Shown here: positions 28,349 through 37,801 of the stretch, one piece after another | Layout of the letters: the number at the start of each line of letters is the position of its first letter | Position numbering within the stretch: the first letter of the stretch is position 1 | NCBI RefSeq assembly: GCF_000635915.2 | Contig: NZ_CP015614.1 | Coordinates: forward strand, 2,392,501-2,456,500 | Reading direction: 5' to 3' | Source: Brevundimonas naejangsanensis | GTDB taxonomy: Bacteria > Pseudomonadota > Alphaproteobacteria > Caulobacterales > Caulobacteraceae | DNA length: 64,000 nucleotides | Notes under the pieces: model-generated | Databases searched by the model: none | Told to the model about the DNA's origin: nothing | Seen by the model: the letters and a program-made list of their open reading frames with translations, nothing else | Translations under genes and position numbers: made by a program

Positions 28349-28915
28349 TTAAATCCCCGTAACGTCCCGCTCTTGCAGCACGCCCATGCGGTTCTTGACC
28401 ACGGGCGCCGGGACAAAGCCCAGCCAGGCGACGCACAGGCCGCCCCACAGCGCATAGCTGACGCCCACCATGACGGCCAAAGGCAGTCCCGCCACACCAT
28501 AGATCAACAGCGCCGTCTCGATCGCACCCAGGCCTTGAACCAAGCTCTGCGACGCGGCGCCCGCCAGGGTGGCCATGATCGCAGCCATGGTCGCCTGCAT
28601 CGCCGCCGCCAGCAGGCCGCCGAACACGGTGAAGCGGCCGATCACCCCCAGCCGCGTCGAGGGACGGCCCGTCCTGGCGTGGCTGTTCAGCAGCAGCCAC
28701 AGCCCGACCGGCGCCGCGATCAGTCCGACCGCCAGCAACACCAGCCGCCAGTCCGTGTCCACGCCCGACCACCAGTTCTCGGGCGGCCAGATGAACAGGG
28801 TCAGGATCACCGGAGGCCAGGCCGCCGCCGCCAGGGCGGCCGGGATCAGGGCGCCCGCGCCGCGCCGCGGCGCCACGCGCTTCAGACCCGGCAGGGAGGG
28901 AAAAGCGCCGGCCAT
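28349..28915 (-). CDS. Hypothetical membrane protein, coupled to 3-hydroxyacyl-CoA dehydrogenase
   Basis: Not recognised. 188 residues with four or five hydrophobic segments (about residues 22-45, 58-78, 95-118, 125-165) and a short charged tail VVKNRMGVLQERDVTGI. The N-terminus is basic (LKRVAPRRG), predicting a cytoplasmic start. Its ATG overlaps the stop of the upstream dehydrogenase gene by one base (TGATG), so it is translated with it. No catalytic motif is visible. Confidence 0.75.
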   Translation of the reverse strand: MAGAFPSLPGLKRVAPRRGAGALIPAALAAAAWPPVILTLFIWPPENWWSGVDTDWRLVLLAVGLIAAPVGLWLLLNSHARTGRPSTRLGVIGRFTVFGGLLAAAMQATMAAIMATLAGAASQSLVQGLGAIETALLIYGVAGLPLAVMVGVSYALWGGLCVAWLGFVPAPVVKNRMGVLQERDVTGI

Positions 28916-29793
28916 CAGCGGGTCGGGACCGGCGTCTCGCCGGAATAGTCGTAGAAGCCGCGCCCGCTCTTCTTGCCCAGCCAGCCGGCCTCGACATATT
29001 TCACCAGCAGCGGACAGGGGCGGTATTTGCTGTCGGCCAGGCCTTCATACAGCACGTTCATGATGGCCAGGGCCACGTCCAGCCCCATGAAGTCCGCCAG
29101 CTCCAGCGGCCCCATCGGGTGGTTGGCGCCCAGTTTCAGCGCCTTGTCGATCGAGGCGACGTCGCCGACGCCCTCGTACAGCACATAGACCGCCTCGTTC
29201 ATCATCGGCACCAGGATGCGGTTGACGATGAAGGCCGGGAAGTCCTCGGACTCGGTCGTGATCTTGCCTAGGCTCTCGGCGAAGCCTACCGCCGTCTCGA
29301 AGGTCGAGGCCGAGGTGGCGATGCCGCGCACCAGTTCGACCAGTTTCATCGTCGGCGCCGGCTTCATGAAGTGCAGGCCGATGAAACGCTCGGGCCGATC
29401 CGTCACCGAGGCCAGGCGGGTGATGGAGATCGAGGAGGTATTGGACGCCAGCAGCGTATCCGGACCCAGCAGCGGCGTCAGCTCGGTGAAGACGCCCTTC
29501 TTGACGGCCTCTTCCTCGGACGCGGCCTCGATCACCAGATCCGCCCCGGCCGCCTCGGCCAGGGTCGCCACGGCACTGATGCGCTGAAGCGCCGCCTGGG
29601 CCTCCGTCTCGGTCGACAGGCCGCGCGAGGCGCGACGCGCCAGGCTGGCCGCGATCTCGCCCAGCGCCAGGGTCACCCGATCCGACGCAATGTCGTACAG
29701 CTTCACCTCATAGCCGCCGGCGGCCACCACCTGAGCGATGCCCGAACCCATTTGCCCGGCGCCGATGACGGCGACTGTCCTGATGGTAGTCAT
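28915..29793 (-). CDS. 3-hydroxybutyryl-CoA dehydrogenase
   Basis: NAD(P)-dependent oxidation or reduction at the 3-hydroxyacyl-CoA level in fatty-acid or butyrate/PHB metabolism. 292 residues, one Rossmann domain plus one C-terminal dimer domain, as in single-function enzymes (Hbd/PaaH type). Seen: VAVIGAGQMGSGIAQ, LASNTSSISITRLA, the catalytic histidine in GLHFMKPAPTMKLVE, DFPAFIVNRILVPMMNEA and HPMGPLELADFMGLD. Other acyl-CoA genes are not adjacent, so the pathway is not settled. Confidence 0.92.
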   Translation of the reverse strand: MTTIRTVAVIGAGQMGSGIAQVVAAGGYEVKLYDIASDRVTLALGEIAASLARRASRGLSTETEAQAALQRISAVATLAEAAGADLVIEAASEEEAVKKGVFTELTPLLGPDTLLASNTSSISITRLASVTDRPERFIGLHFMKPAPTMKLVELVRGIATSASTFETAVGFAESLGKITTESEDFPAFIVNRILVPMMNEAVYVLYEGVGDVASIDKALKLGANHPMGPLELADFMGLDVALAIMNVLYEGLADSKYRPCPLLVKYVEAGWLGKKSGRGFYDYSGETPVPTR

Positions 29794-29942
29794 GAATTAC
29801 GCACTGTATACGGTCCGCCAGTAACCTGTCGTCGGCACCTTAGGAGCCCGCTCGCGCCGCGCAAGGGCGGAAATGGGCGCCGGCCGCCGAATCCCCGTTC
29901 CCGTGGCCCCGGTTCAACGACGTCCCCGCCTCAACCTCAGCC

Positions 29943-30248
29943 TCAGCCCAGCGACATGATCAGCATCGGCGCGACGGTCCGGTTGAACAACACGCTCAGG
30001 AACTGCAGCGCCAGCAGGGCGATGATCGGCGTGATGTCGATGCCGCCCAGCGGCGGCACCACACGCTGGATCGGCCCCAGGATCGGGCGGGTCACCGTGT
30101 CCAGCACATAGGCGATCTGACCCACGAAACGGTTACGCGGATTGACCACGTCGAAGGCGAACAGCCAGCTCAGGATCGCCGAGGCGATGATGCACCAGAT
30201 CATCAAGGTGACGACGGCGTTCACCAGCCAGACAAGGGCGAAACCCAT
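29943..30248 (-). CDS. YggT-family membrane protein
   Basis: Small integral membrane protein with two YggT hydrophobic segments; in other bacteria the family is linked to division or osmotic tolerance, but its biochemical role is not known. 101 residues. The signature LTRPILGPIQRVVPPLGGIDITPIIALLALQFL is seen in part as PILGPIQRVVPPLGGIDITP. CAGGAG stands 6 bases before the ATG. It is monocistronic as far as can be seen, upstream of tRNA-Ala on the other strand. Confidence 0.88.
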   Translation of the reverse strand: MGFALVWLVNAVVTLMIWCIIASAILSWLFAFDVVNPRNRFVGQIAYVLDTVTRPILGPIQRVVPPLGGIDITPIIALLALQFLSVLFNRTVAPMLIMSLG

Positions 30249-30370
30249 GAGAAACTCCTGCTACGTTCCCGCCGCTTCTAGCGGCCCGGCCGCCGATCGC
30301 CAAGGATTCGTGCGCGGCCCGTTGACACGCCCCCGTTGTCCCTTCTATTTCCCGCCCCTGCCTGTCGGTC

Positions 30371-30446
<76 letters not shown>

Positions 30447-30497
30447 GGGCTCCGTCCTGCCAAGTGGCGGGAAGCCCAGGCAGATACAGCCAACAGC

Positions 30498-30548
30498 CTA
30501 AGCGGTGTGCCGGCCCGCCTTAGCAGCAGTGGTTCGCTAAGCAGGCGG
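30498..30548 (+). other. Mutually exclusive hairpins between tRNA-Ala and a small gene
   Basis: CCGCCTTAG (30515-30523) can pair either with CTAAGCGG (30498-30505) upstream or with CTAAGCAGGCGG (30537-30548) downstream, each with a small bulge. Such competing stems are typical of attenuators or switches, but there is no T run and no recognised ligand motif. It may equally be the tRNA trailer. Confidence 0.3.
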
Positions 30549-30597
30549 CGGCAACCTAGGAGAAAACGAAGCGTTCCCTGTGCCCACAGGATACGCC

Positions 30598-30843
30598 ATG
30601 ACTTTCACCCAGCTCGACCCGCCGCTGCCGATCCACGTTCAGGACAAGGGGGCCGGCTATGCCTTCGCCGTCATCGATTATGGCCAGGAGCACAATCTGA
30701 TTTGGGTCACCGCCATCAATGACAGCGGCGAGATATGGTGCGCGCCCAACCCCAAGGTGCGGATGATGGCCAACTGGACCATGGGACGCCGTAAACCCGA
30801 AACCGCCGCCTCGGACAAATGCGCACCGGGCGGCCAGGGTTAG
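30598..30843 (+). CDS. Small conserved-looking protein of unknown function
   Basis: Not assigned to a named family. 81 residues with start set at ATG 30598, where AGGA is 6 bases upstream; an in-frame GTG lies 18 bases earlier. The middle ([20 protein letters not shown], then [20 protein letters not shown]) is a compact soluble domain with many Trp, Asp and Asn, unlike random translation of GC-rich DNA, which supports a real gene. It stands alone beside tRNA-Ala, and its stop overlaps the convergent epimerase stop by 4 bases. A phage origin is possible but no integrase is near. Confidence 0.7.
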   Translation: MTFTQLDPPLPIHVQDKGAGYAFAVIDYGQEHNLIWVTAINDSGEIWCAPNPKVRMMANWTMGRRKPETAASDKCAPGGQG

Positions 30844-31859
30844 TTTTCGCGATAGAAGTTGCAGTACCAGTCGACGAAGCGGGCGACGCCTTCTTCCACC
30901 GGCGTCGACGGCGCGTAGTCGAGGGCGGCCAGGGTGTCGGTCACATCCGCCTCGGTGTCGGCCACGTCGCCGTCCTGCATGGGCATCAGGTTCAGCTTGG
31001 CTTTGCGGCCCAGCTTGGTCTGCAGCACCTCGATATAGCGCATCAGCGGCACCGGACGGCCCGCGCCCAGGTTCAGGATGCGCCAGGGAGCGACGCCGCT
31101 GGTCGCCGGATTGGGCGCTGTCGCGTCCCACATCGGGTCGATGGCGGCGGGGCGGTCGAGCGCGGCGATCACGCCGGTGACGATGTCGTCGACATAGGTG
31201 AAGTCGCGGCTCATCCGCCCCTCGCCGTACACGTCGATCGGCTCGTCGTTCAGGATCGCTCGAGTGAACTTGAACAGGGCCATGTCCGGCCGGCCCCACG
31301 GCCCGTAAACGGTGAAGAAGCGCAAGCCCGTCGCCGGAAAGCCGAACAGGTGGGCGTAGGAATGGGCCATCGCTTCATTGGCCAGCTTGGTCGCGGCATA
31401 GACGGTCAGCGGATGATCCGCGGGCTGGCGCACTGAGAAGGGCAGAGCGCGATTGGCGCCGAACACCGAACTGGTCGAAGCGAAGACCAGATGGGCCGCC
31501 TCGACCGCGCGGCAGCCCTCAAGGATGCTGAGGAAGCCCACGACGTTGGAATCGACATAGGTCTCGGGCGCTTCCAGGCTGTAGCGGACGCCCGCCTGGG
31601 CGGCGAGATGCACCACCCGGCGCGGCTGGTGCTCGGCGAACAGGGCGGCGACGCCGTCGCGATCGGCCAGGTCCAGCGTATGGTGGCGATAGGCGGGATG
31701 GGCCTGAAGCTGGGCCAGGCGCGCCTGCTTCAGCGCCGGATCATAATAGGCGTTGAGGTTGTCCAGGCCGATCACGGTCTCGCCCCGCTCCAGCAGGCGC
31801 CGGGCGGTGTGGAAGCCGATGAAGCCGGCGGAGCCGGTGACGAGGACGGGATCGCTCAT
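30840..31859 (-). CDS. NAD-dependent sugar-nucleotide epimerase, UDP-glucuronate 4-epimerase-like
   Basis: Short-chain dehydrogenase/reductase that inverts a sugar carbon on a nucleotide sugar for surface polysaccharide. 339 residues. NAD fingerprint GSAGFIGFHTARRLLERG at the N-terminus, DNLNAYYDPALKQARL (typical of the glucuronate epimerase branch), VVHLAAQAGVRYSLE, ASTSSVFGAN, the catalytic YAATK, and FFTVYGPWGRPDMA. DGDVADTEADVT near the C-terminus is also typical. No other polysaccharide genes are adjacent, so the product cannot be named with certainty. Confidence 0.88.
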   Translation of the reverse strand: MSDPVLVTGSAGFIGFHTARRLLERGETVIGLDNLNAYYDPALKQARLAQLQAHPAYRHHTLDLADRDGVAALFAEHQPRRVVHLAAQAGVRYSLEAPETYVDSNVVGFLSILEGCRAVEAAHLVFASTSSVFGANRALPFSVRQPADHPLTVYAATKLANEAMAHSYAHLFGFPATGLRFFTVYGPWGRPDMALFKFTRAILNDEPIDVYGEGRMSRDFTYVDDIVTGVIAALDRPAAIDPMWDATAPNPATSGVAPWRILNLGAGRPVPLMRYIEVLQTKLGRKAKLNLMPMQDGDVADTEADVTDTLAALDYAPSTPVEEGVARFVDWYCNFYREN

Positions 31860-31907
31860 GATCGGCTGCGATAAACGGTCGCGCGGTCGGACGCCAGCGT
31901 CCGCACG

Positions 31908-33794
31908 CTAGGGCAGCGCCTCGGCCACAGCGGGCGCCGGCGCCAGAAGTCGCGCCGAAACATTCAGTCCGACACCTGCGATCAGGCAGGCCGCCGCCGC
32001 CAACAGCACCAGGCGCGCCGCCTTCGCGCCCGGCGCCAGGGGCCGGGCGAACAGCAGGACCAGCAGGGCGACCACGGCCAAGGCCCCCGGCAGGTCCATC
32101 CCGACGCCCAGGAAGACGAAGTGGCCGATCGCCAGCAGCCAGGCGCCGCCCAGCACGGTCGCCACGGCGACGGATAGAAGGCCGAGCGGCCGCGTCAGGT
32201 CAGGGTCGATCAAGGCCGCCAGAGCCGCCGCCGTCGCGGCCAGCAACACCGGCCAGACGAATAGCAGGGCCGCTTCAGGCGCTGCGCCCTGCAAGGCGCA
32301 ACCAAAGGCGAAGATCAGGGCGATGAGGCCCAACCAACCGCCCCAGGCCGAACACTCGGCGCGCCCTGACCACAGCGACAGGATGATAGCGGCCACGCCC
32401 AGCCCCAGCATCACCGGACTGAACCCGCCGACCAGCAGGACGACGGCGGTCAGGACGGCGAACGCCGCGCCGATCACGCGCGGCCGCGCCCGCCGCGCGC
32501 CGGTCAGCAGGACCAAGGCCAGGGCGAGCGCCGCCAGCGCCGCCCCCGCCTCCATCCACGGCAGGCGGCGCAGCAGGGTGTAATAGACGTCGGGCGAGGC
32601 GGCGCGACTCGACATCGGTCCGGCCAGCAGGCGGGTCGCCTGCAGCAGGATGACGCCGCCGGTCAGGAACCACAGCCCGTCCAGCGCGCCCAGACCGACC
32701 TGCTTCGCCGTCAGCCCTGCGCCTCGCCGCGCCCGCCAGGCGGCGAAACCGCCCAAGGCCGCCGCCAGAGCCAGCAGGACCCAGCCCGTCGCCTGCTTAT
32801 GCGCGATCACCCAGCGGCCGAAGATGTCGGCATAGACCAGGTTCTCGCCCCGGCCCGGCAAGCTGGGCGCACGCAGCAAGGCGTCGGCCGCCTCCAGCGC
32901 CTGAGAGCCCAGGTGCTGCACCGCGCCCTGATCCAGATTGGCGGGCGTGGCGTTTGCGGCGTGATACTGATCCGGGCGGCCGATGAAGGCCAAGTTCAGG
33001 CCGCCGATCCCCCGGTCCTTGGGCACGGTGAAGTCGGTGCCGTTGGGCATCCGCTCATACATGAAGGCGGCGATGGAGGTGGCGGTGGTCCCGCCGTCGG
33101 CCTTGGCCGCCGCACGGCGGAACAGCTGGACCGTCGGCCCGGCCTCGCGCCCGGTCTCGAACATGGCGGCGCGGCCGCCGCCGCCGCGCGCCTCAAGGTT
33201 GACCACCGCCCCGATGCGGTCGCGCAAGGGATGGCCGCCGAAGAAGACCCGCGCTCCGTCCAGACCCAGTTCCTCCGCATCGGTCAACAGGACGACCAGG
33301 TCCCGCTCGGCCGGGCCGCGCGCCTGGAGCGCCCGCACCGCCTCCAGAATGGCGGCCACCCCGGCCGAATCGTCGGCCGCGCCGGGCGAGCCGACCACGG
33401 TGTCGTAATGAGCCATCAGCATGACGGCGGGCTGGGTGCGGTCTTTTCCGGGCAGGACGCCGACCAGATTGATCGCCTGATTGTTCGCCGCGCCAGGATC
33501 GCCCCCTGCGCGCTCCAGCCGCTTGACCGAGGCGGGCGACAACGGCCCCGCCTGCTCGCTGACCTCCAGTCCCAGCTGCGTCAGCCGCGCGCTGAGATAG
33601 GCGCGGACGCGCGCGTGCTCGGGCGAGCCGACCGGGTGCGGCGCGCGGGCGATCTGCTCGACGTCGATCATCGCCCGCGCGGCCGAGAAGGCGACGGCGG
33701 GCGCGTCCGCCGGTCGGGGCGTCGGCGCCTGGGTGGTCCACACCGCCAGCAAGAAGGCGAGCGTCAGCGATCCGAACAGCAGGGCCAGCCGCAT
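31908..33794 (-). CDS. M28-family zinc aminopeptidase fused to a polytopic membrane domain
   Basis: Exported or membrane-anchored peptidase. 628 residues: an N-terminal signal/anchor (residues 1-22), an M28 domain (about 35-320) with all five metal-site motifs: H129 in MAHYDT, D141 in GAADDSAG, E174/E175 in TDAEELG, E201 in NLEARG and a histidine in DQYHAAN near residue 277. About eight or nine membrane helices follow (residues 335-620). GGGAGGA precedes the ATG. The layout resembles Fxna-like membrane M28 peptidases. The peptidase side is presumably periplasmic. Confidence 0.9.
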   Translation of the reverse strand: MRLALLFGSLTLAFLLAVWTTQAPTPRPADAPAVAFSAARAMIDVEQIARAPHPVGSPEHARVRAYLSARLTQLGLEVSEQAGPLSPASVKRLERAGGDPGAANNQAINLVGVLPGKDRTQPAVMLMAHYDTVVGSPGAADDSAGVAAILEAVRALQARGPAERDLVVLLTDAEELGLDGARVFFGGHPLRDRIGAVVNLEARGGGGRAAMFETGREAGPTVQLFRRAAAKADGGTTATSIAAFMYERMPNGTDFTVPKDRGIGGLNLAFIGRPDQYHAANATPANLDQGAVQHLGSQALEAADALLRAPSLPGRGENLVYADIFGRWVIAHKQATGWVLLALAAALGGFAAWRARRGAGLTAKQVGLGALDGLWFLTGGVILLQATRLLAGPMSSRAASPDVYYTLLRRLPWMEAGAALAALALALVLLTGARRARPRVIGAAFAVLTAVVLLVGGFSPVMLGLGVAAIILSLWSGRAECSAWGGWLGLIALIFAFGCALQGAAPEAALLFVWPVLLAATAAALAALIDPDLTRPLGLLSVAVATVLGGAWLLAIGHFVFLGVGMDLPGALAVVALLVLLFARPLAPGAKAARLVLLAAAACLIAGVGLNVSARLLAPAPAVAEALP

Positions 33795-33852
33795 GAGAGA
33801 TCCTCCCCGATCCGAGCGGCAGTAGGACCAAGCGAACGTCGGATGGCAAGAG

Positions 33853-33880
33853 GGCGGCGACAGGTCGCCCCGTCGCCGCC
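33853..33880 (-). other. Hairpin between TonB receptor gene and M28 peptidase gene
   Basis: GGCGGCGAC (33853-33861) and GTCGCCGCC (33872-33880) form a perfect 9-base stem just downstream of the receptor stop on the minus strand. No T run follows, so at most it is a weak or Rho-assisted terminator or an mRNA stabiliser. Confidence 0.4.
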
Positions 33881-33905
33881 CCCCGATGCGATCCGCCTTG
33901 GCGGC

Positions 33906-36152
33906 TTAGAAGCGCTTGGACAGCTCCACGCCGTACATGCGCGGCTCGTTGACGAAGCCCGTCAGGTTGTTGAAGTCGATGGCGCCGATGACATTGGCCT
34001 CGTCCGTGATGTTGCGGACATAGGCGGCGGCTTCCAGGCCGCGGTTCAGGTCGCGCCAGCCCGCGCGCAGGCCGCCTTCGAAGTTGGCGTCCTGACGGAA
34101 CTCGACCGCCTCATAGAGGAAGAGGTTGAAGTCCTTCTGCATCACCCAGTCGGTCGAGGCGAACAGCTCCTGATCGTCGCCGATGGGGCGGACGTAGGAC
34201 AGGGTCAGGTTGGCCGAATATTCCGGCGCCTGCGGGAAGGGGTTGCCGTCGATGCTGGCGCGGTCGCTCGTTCCGACCTTCACGATCGGATCGGTGATGG
34301 TGCACAGATGGTTGCCGCAGATGGCGACCAGCAGGTCCTTGTCCTTGATCTCGGTGTGGTTCCAGGCCACGCCGCCCGCCAGGGTGAAGCCCGCGCCCAG
34401 ATAGACGTCGCCGTCGATCTCCAGACCATAGCCCTGGCCCTTGTCGGCGTTGATCAGGCGGTTGGAATTGTCGATGCCGCCGATGGCGGTGAACTGCATG
34501 TCCTTGACGTCATACAGATAGGCCGTGGCGTTGAGGCGGGCGCGGCCGTCCCACAGGCGTGCCTTGAAGCCGGTCTCATAGGACATGACGGTTTCCGAAT
34601 CCGCCGTGGTCAGAACCGGCAGGTTGCGGCCCTGGATCGACGGGCCGCGATAGCCGCTGGCCACCCGGGCGAACAGGTTCAGGCTGTCGTTGACTTCGTA
34701 CAGGGCGCTGACGTCCCAGCTGACCTGCTCGTCGCCGACCGAGACCTGGCCTTGCGCATTGGCGGGCGTGCCGACCAGGATGCGGCCGTGATAGTCGCGG
34801 CTGTCGTCGGTATAGCGCAGGCCGCCGGTCAGCTTCAGAGCCTCGGTGACCTGATAGTTGGCCTGACCGAAGACCGACCAGGAGTCCGACTTCTGCACGA
34901 TGTCGGTGACCTTGGTCGGCATGATGCCGCCGACGCCGTCGAACGTGCCCGAGACCAGGTTGATGCGCTCGTCCCAATAGAAGGCGCCGACCTGCCAGCC
35001 CAGACGGCCCGCCCCGTTCGAGGACAGGCGCAGTTCATAGGTGTTCTGCAGCAGGTCGCTGGACAGGGTGCCCGACTCGACCGGGAACGGGGTCTTGTAG
35101 CCCGCGCCCGCAGGGGCGCCGGCCGAGACGCCCCCGTCGATATCGCCGTCGCCCTGGGACCAGCCCTGGAAGGAGCCGACCACGCCGGTCAGGGTCGCCG
35201 GGCCGAAATCATAGGCGACCTGCAACGATTGCGAGGTGGTCTGCTGCTTCTGGAAGTTGTTGCGGCCGCCGTCATACCAGACCGTCTCGCGGTCGAAGTT
35301 GTCGTTCAGCTTGTTCGAGCCCTTGGTCAGGACGTTGGCGCGGTTCATCGTGCCGGTGCCCACATAGTCGCGCGCCTGCAGCGTCAGCAGCGTCGACAGA
35401 CGGTCGGTCGGGGCCCAGGCGACGTGGATGCGGCCCGCCACATCGTCGAAATTGCCCAGGTCCTTGCCGTCCTTCTTGGCGAAGGGGGCGTCATAGGCGT
35501 TGTTGATATAGTCGTCGCGGTGGTTCCAAAGGGCGGCGACGCGCACCGACAGGGTGTCGGAAGCCGGCAGGGTCACAGCCGCCTCGGCCCGGGTCGAACC
35601 ATAGTTGCCGTAGGTGATCGAGCCGAAGCCGGTGAAGTCATCGCCCGGCTTAACAGTGTCGATCTTGATCACGCCCGCCGGGGTGTTGCGGCCGAACAGG
35701 GTGCCCTGCGGCCCGCGCAGCACTTCCAGCTGCTTCACGTCGAACAGGGGGAAGCCCTTCAGATAGACGCTTTCCAGAACCAGTTCGTCCATCACCATCG
35801 ACACCGGCTGAGACGCCGTGAAGTCGAAGTCCACATTGCCCAGACCCCGGATGTAGAAGCGCGGGGCGTAGCGGCCGTTGGAGCTTTCGACCTGCAGGCT
35901 GGGCACCCGGCCCGACAGCTGCAGGATGTCGCCGCCGCCGGCGTTCACGGCGTTCAGCGTCTCGGTGTTCATCGCGGTGACGGCGAAGGGTACGTCGCGG
36001 ATGCTTTCGCTGCGGCGCTGGGCGGTGACGACGATGTCGCCGACGGCGGCGGCCTGTTCGGCCTGAGCGTCGGACGATTGGGCCAAAGCCGGCGTGGAAA
36101 GCAGCAGGGCCAGACCGCTGGCGGAGGCGGCGAGAACCGAGAGACGCGTCAT
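33906..36152 (-). CDS. TonB-dependent outer-membrane receptor
   Basis: Energised importer of an unknown large substrate (siderophore, carbohydrate or other). 748 residues. Signal peptide ending STPALAQ, a TonB-box-like segment DIVVTAQRR at about residue 39, a plug domain (DVPFAVTAMNTETL to VLRGPQGTLFGRNTPAGVI) and a 22-strand barrel ending in the aromatic C-terminus GVELSKRF. It looks like the pesticin/FyuA-like group common in Caulobacterales. No transporter or utilisation genes flank it, and the substrate is not predictable. AAGGGGATATC is upstream of the ATG. Confidence 0.93.
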   Translation of the reverse strand: MTRLSVLAASASGLALLLSTPALAQSSDAQAEQAAAVGDIVVTAQRRSESIRDVPFAVTAMNTETLNAVNAGGGDILQLSGRVPSLQVESSNGRYAPRFYIRGLGNVDFDFTASQPVSMVMDELVLESVYLKGFPLFDVKQLEVLRGPQGTLFGRNTPAGVIKIDTVKPGDDFTGFGSITYGNYGSTRAEAAVTLPASDTLSVRVAALWNHRDDYINNAYDAPFAKKDGKDLGNFDDVAGRIHVAWAPTDRLSTLLTLQARDYVGTGTMNRANVLTKGSNKLNDNFDRETVWYDGGRNNFQKQQTTSQSLQVAYDFGPATLTGVVGSFQGWSQGDGDIDGGVSAGAPAGAGYKTPFPVESGTLSSDLLQNTYELRLSSNGAGRLGWQVGAFYWDERINLVSGTFDGVGGIMPTKVTDIVQKSDSWSVFGQANYQVTEALKLTGGLRYTDDSRDYHGRILVGTPANAQGQVSVGDEQVSWDVSALYEVNDSLNLFARVASGYRGPSIQGRNLPVLTTADSETVMSYETGFKARLWDGRARLNATAYLYDVKDMQFTAIGGIDNSNRLINADKGQGYGLEIDGDVYLGAGFTLAGGVAWNHTEIKDKDLLVAICGNHLCTITDPIVKVGTSDRASIDGNPFPQAPEYSANLTLSYVRPIGDDQELFASTDWVMQKDFNLFLYEAVEFRQDANFEGGLRAGWRDLNRGLEAAAYVRNITDEANVIGAIDFNNLTGFVNEPRMYGVELSKRF

Positions 36153-36393
36153 CGAGATATCCCCTTCTTGATGATCTTGGGCGGGTTAATTCGCCGCAGC
36201 CCCTAGGCCCGAAGCCGAGCTGTTTCCAGCCCAGAAGCCCCGCCCCGCATGAATCTTTCGCGACAGGGACACAGGCCAAGGGAAACCGGCGTTCAATTCC
36301 TTCCCGACCCGGTTGCGACATTGAGCCCCGCGGCAGGACATGCAAAGCAGATCGGCTGCGCCCGACCCTTGCTGAACGCCGCAGGAGACGCTC

Positions 36394-37785
36394 ATGCCCC
36401 CCGTCGCCCCCTCCCGCCGACGTTTCCTCGCAGGCGTCGCCGCCCTGCCCCTGATCGGTGCAACGCCCGCGTTCGCTGGCGATCAGTCCGCCCCGGATGT
36501 CGGCCGCGCGCGCGCCCGGGTTGTGGCCCGAGTGTTGGCCATGTCCGACCTGCATTCGGCCTATGAGCGCAGCGCCCAGGTTCTGGCCGCCCTGCGCGCC
36601 GAAGTCCGCCGCCAGTCGGTTCCGCACCTGATCGCCCTGGACGGCGACATCTTCGAGCACGGCAACGTCGTCTCGGTGCGGTCCCAAGGCGCGATCGACT
36701 GGGCGTTTCTGGCCGCCTTGCCATCCATCGCGCCCACGGTGGTCAATCTGGGCAACCACGACAATGATCTGACGCCGGACTTGCACGCCGTGGTCGCCCG
36801 GATGCAGGGCCTGGGGATCAGCGTCATCAGCAACATCATCGACGCGCGCACCGGTCAGCCCTACGCCCGGGCGGCGACCGAGATCGCCTTGGGCCAGCGG
36901 CGCCTGCGCATCATCGGCTTCGGCACGAACTCGCTGAACACCTATCCCAAGGACAGTCGCGACTGGCTGTCGATCCCCGACCCGACCGACTGGGCGCGCG
37001 CCCGCCTGCCGCCGCTGCTGGACGGCGCCGACCTGACGCTGGTGATGAGCCACGCCGGGGTGGCGGGCGACCGGGGGATGCTGTCCGCCCTGCCCGACGG
37101 CGCCCTGATGATCGGCGGACACAACCACCTGCTGTTTCAGGAGCCGCTGGGCCGCGGCCTCTACGCCCACACCGGATCGTGGAACAACGCCTATACGGCG
37201 GCCGACTATCTCAGCGACGGAAGCGTTCGGGCCCAGTCGCGCAGCGTCGCCCTGGACGGTCCCGCCGACCCGGCTCTGGCCGCCCTGATCCGCGCGACGC
37301 TGGCGCAGCATCTGAGCGCGCAGGAACGCGCCGTCCTGGGGACCAGTCCCGCCGCCCTGTCGCTGGGCGACACCGGCCGCGCCGTGGCCGCCGCCTTCGC
37401 CCGCTTCGCCGGAGCCCAGGCGGGCTTTATCGGCCATACGACGCTGGGGACGGGCCTGCCCGCCGGGCCGATAAGCCGCTACGCCTTCGACGCCGTGGTG
37501 CGGTTCGACGGCAAGCTGATGGCCGCCGAGGTTCCGGCCGCGCGTCTCAGCGAGCTGACCGCCCTGGCCAATCAGGACCGCGTCATGCCGTTCGCGCGAC
37601 GCACCGGCGACTTTGTCTATGGCGCGGTCCAAGGCGACGCGAAGCGCGATACGATCCGCATCGTCACCACCGACTGGTGCGCCCTGAACCAGCAGGAGTA
37701 TTTCGGCGTGGCCGATCTGGATTTCACCGAGGTCCCCGGCCCCGGCGTCAAGGCCGTCGCGGCGCAGGGCCTGCTGCAGGCCTGA
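36394..37785 (+). CDS. Tat-exported 5'-nucleotidase-family metallophosphatase
   Basis: Periplasmic phosphoesterase that probably releases phosphate from nucleotides or nucleotide sugars. 463 residues. Twin-arginine signal SRRRFLAGVAALPL; metallophosphoesterase motifs MSDLHSAYE, LDGDIFEHGN, LGNHDND, MSHAGVAGD and GGHNHLLF over residues 48-265; a C-terminal 5'-nucleotidase domain from about residue 300 (ISRYAFDAVVRFDGKLMAAEV). GCAGGAG stands 7 bases before the ATG. It is divergent from the TonB receptor across 241 bases and convergent with cheR. In the usual family the first motif is D-x-H, present here as DLH. Confidence 0.88.
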   Translation: MPPVAPSRRRFLAGVAALPLIGATPAFAGDQSAPDVGRARARVVARVLAMSDLHSAYERSAQVLAALRAEVRRQSVPHLIALDGDIFEHGNVVSVRSQGAIDWAFLAALPSIAPTVVNLGNHDNDLTPDLHAVVARMQGLGISVISNIIDARTGQPYARAATEIALGQRRLRIIGFGTNSLNTYPKDSRDWLSIPDPTDWARARLPPLLDGADLTLVMSHAGVAGDRGMLSALPDGALMIGGHNHLLFQEPLGRGLYAHTGSWNNAYTAADYLSDGSVRAQSRSVALDGPADPALAALIRATLAQHLSAQERAVLGTSPAALSLGDTGRAVAAAFARFAGAQAGFIGHTTLGTGLPAGPISRYAFDAVVRFDGKLMAAEVPAARLSELTALANQDRVMPFARRTGDFVYGAVQGDAKRDTIRIVTTDWCALNQQEYFGVADLDFTEVPGPGVKAVAAQGLLQA

Positions 37786-37801
37786 GCGTCATTCCTGAAC
37801 G

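Noticed and set aside
32799..36206. Open plus-strand frame of about 1,130 codons
   Set aside because: Antisense to the M28 peptidase and TonB receptor genes, which have signal peptides, catalytic motifs and a barrel C-terminus.
35650..37632. Open minus-strand frame of 660 codons
   Set aside because: It spans the divergent promoter and is antisense to the Tat-exported phosphatase gene.
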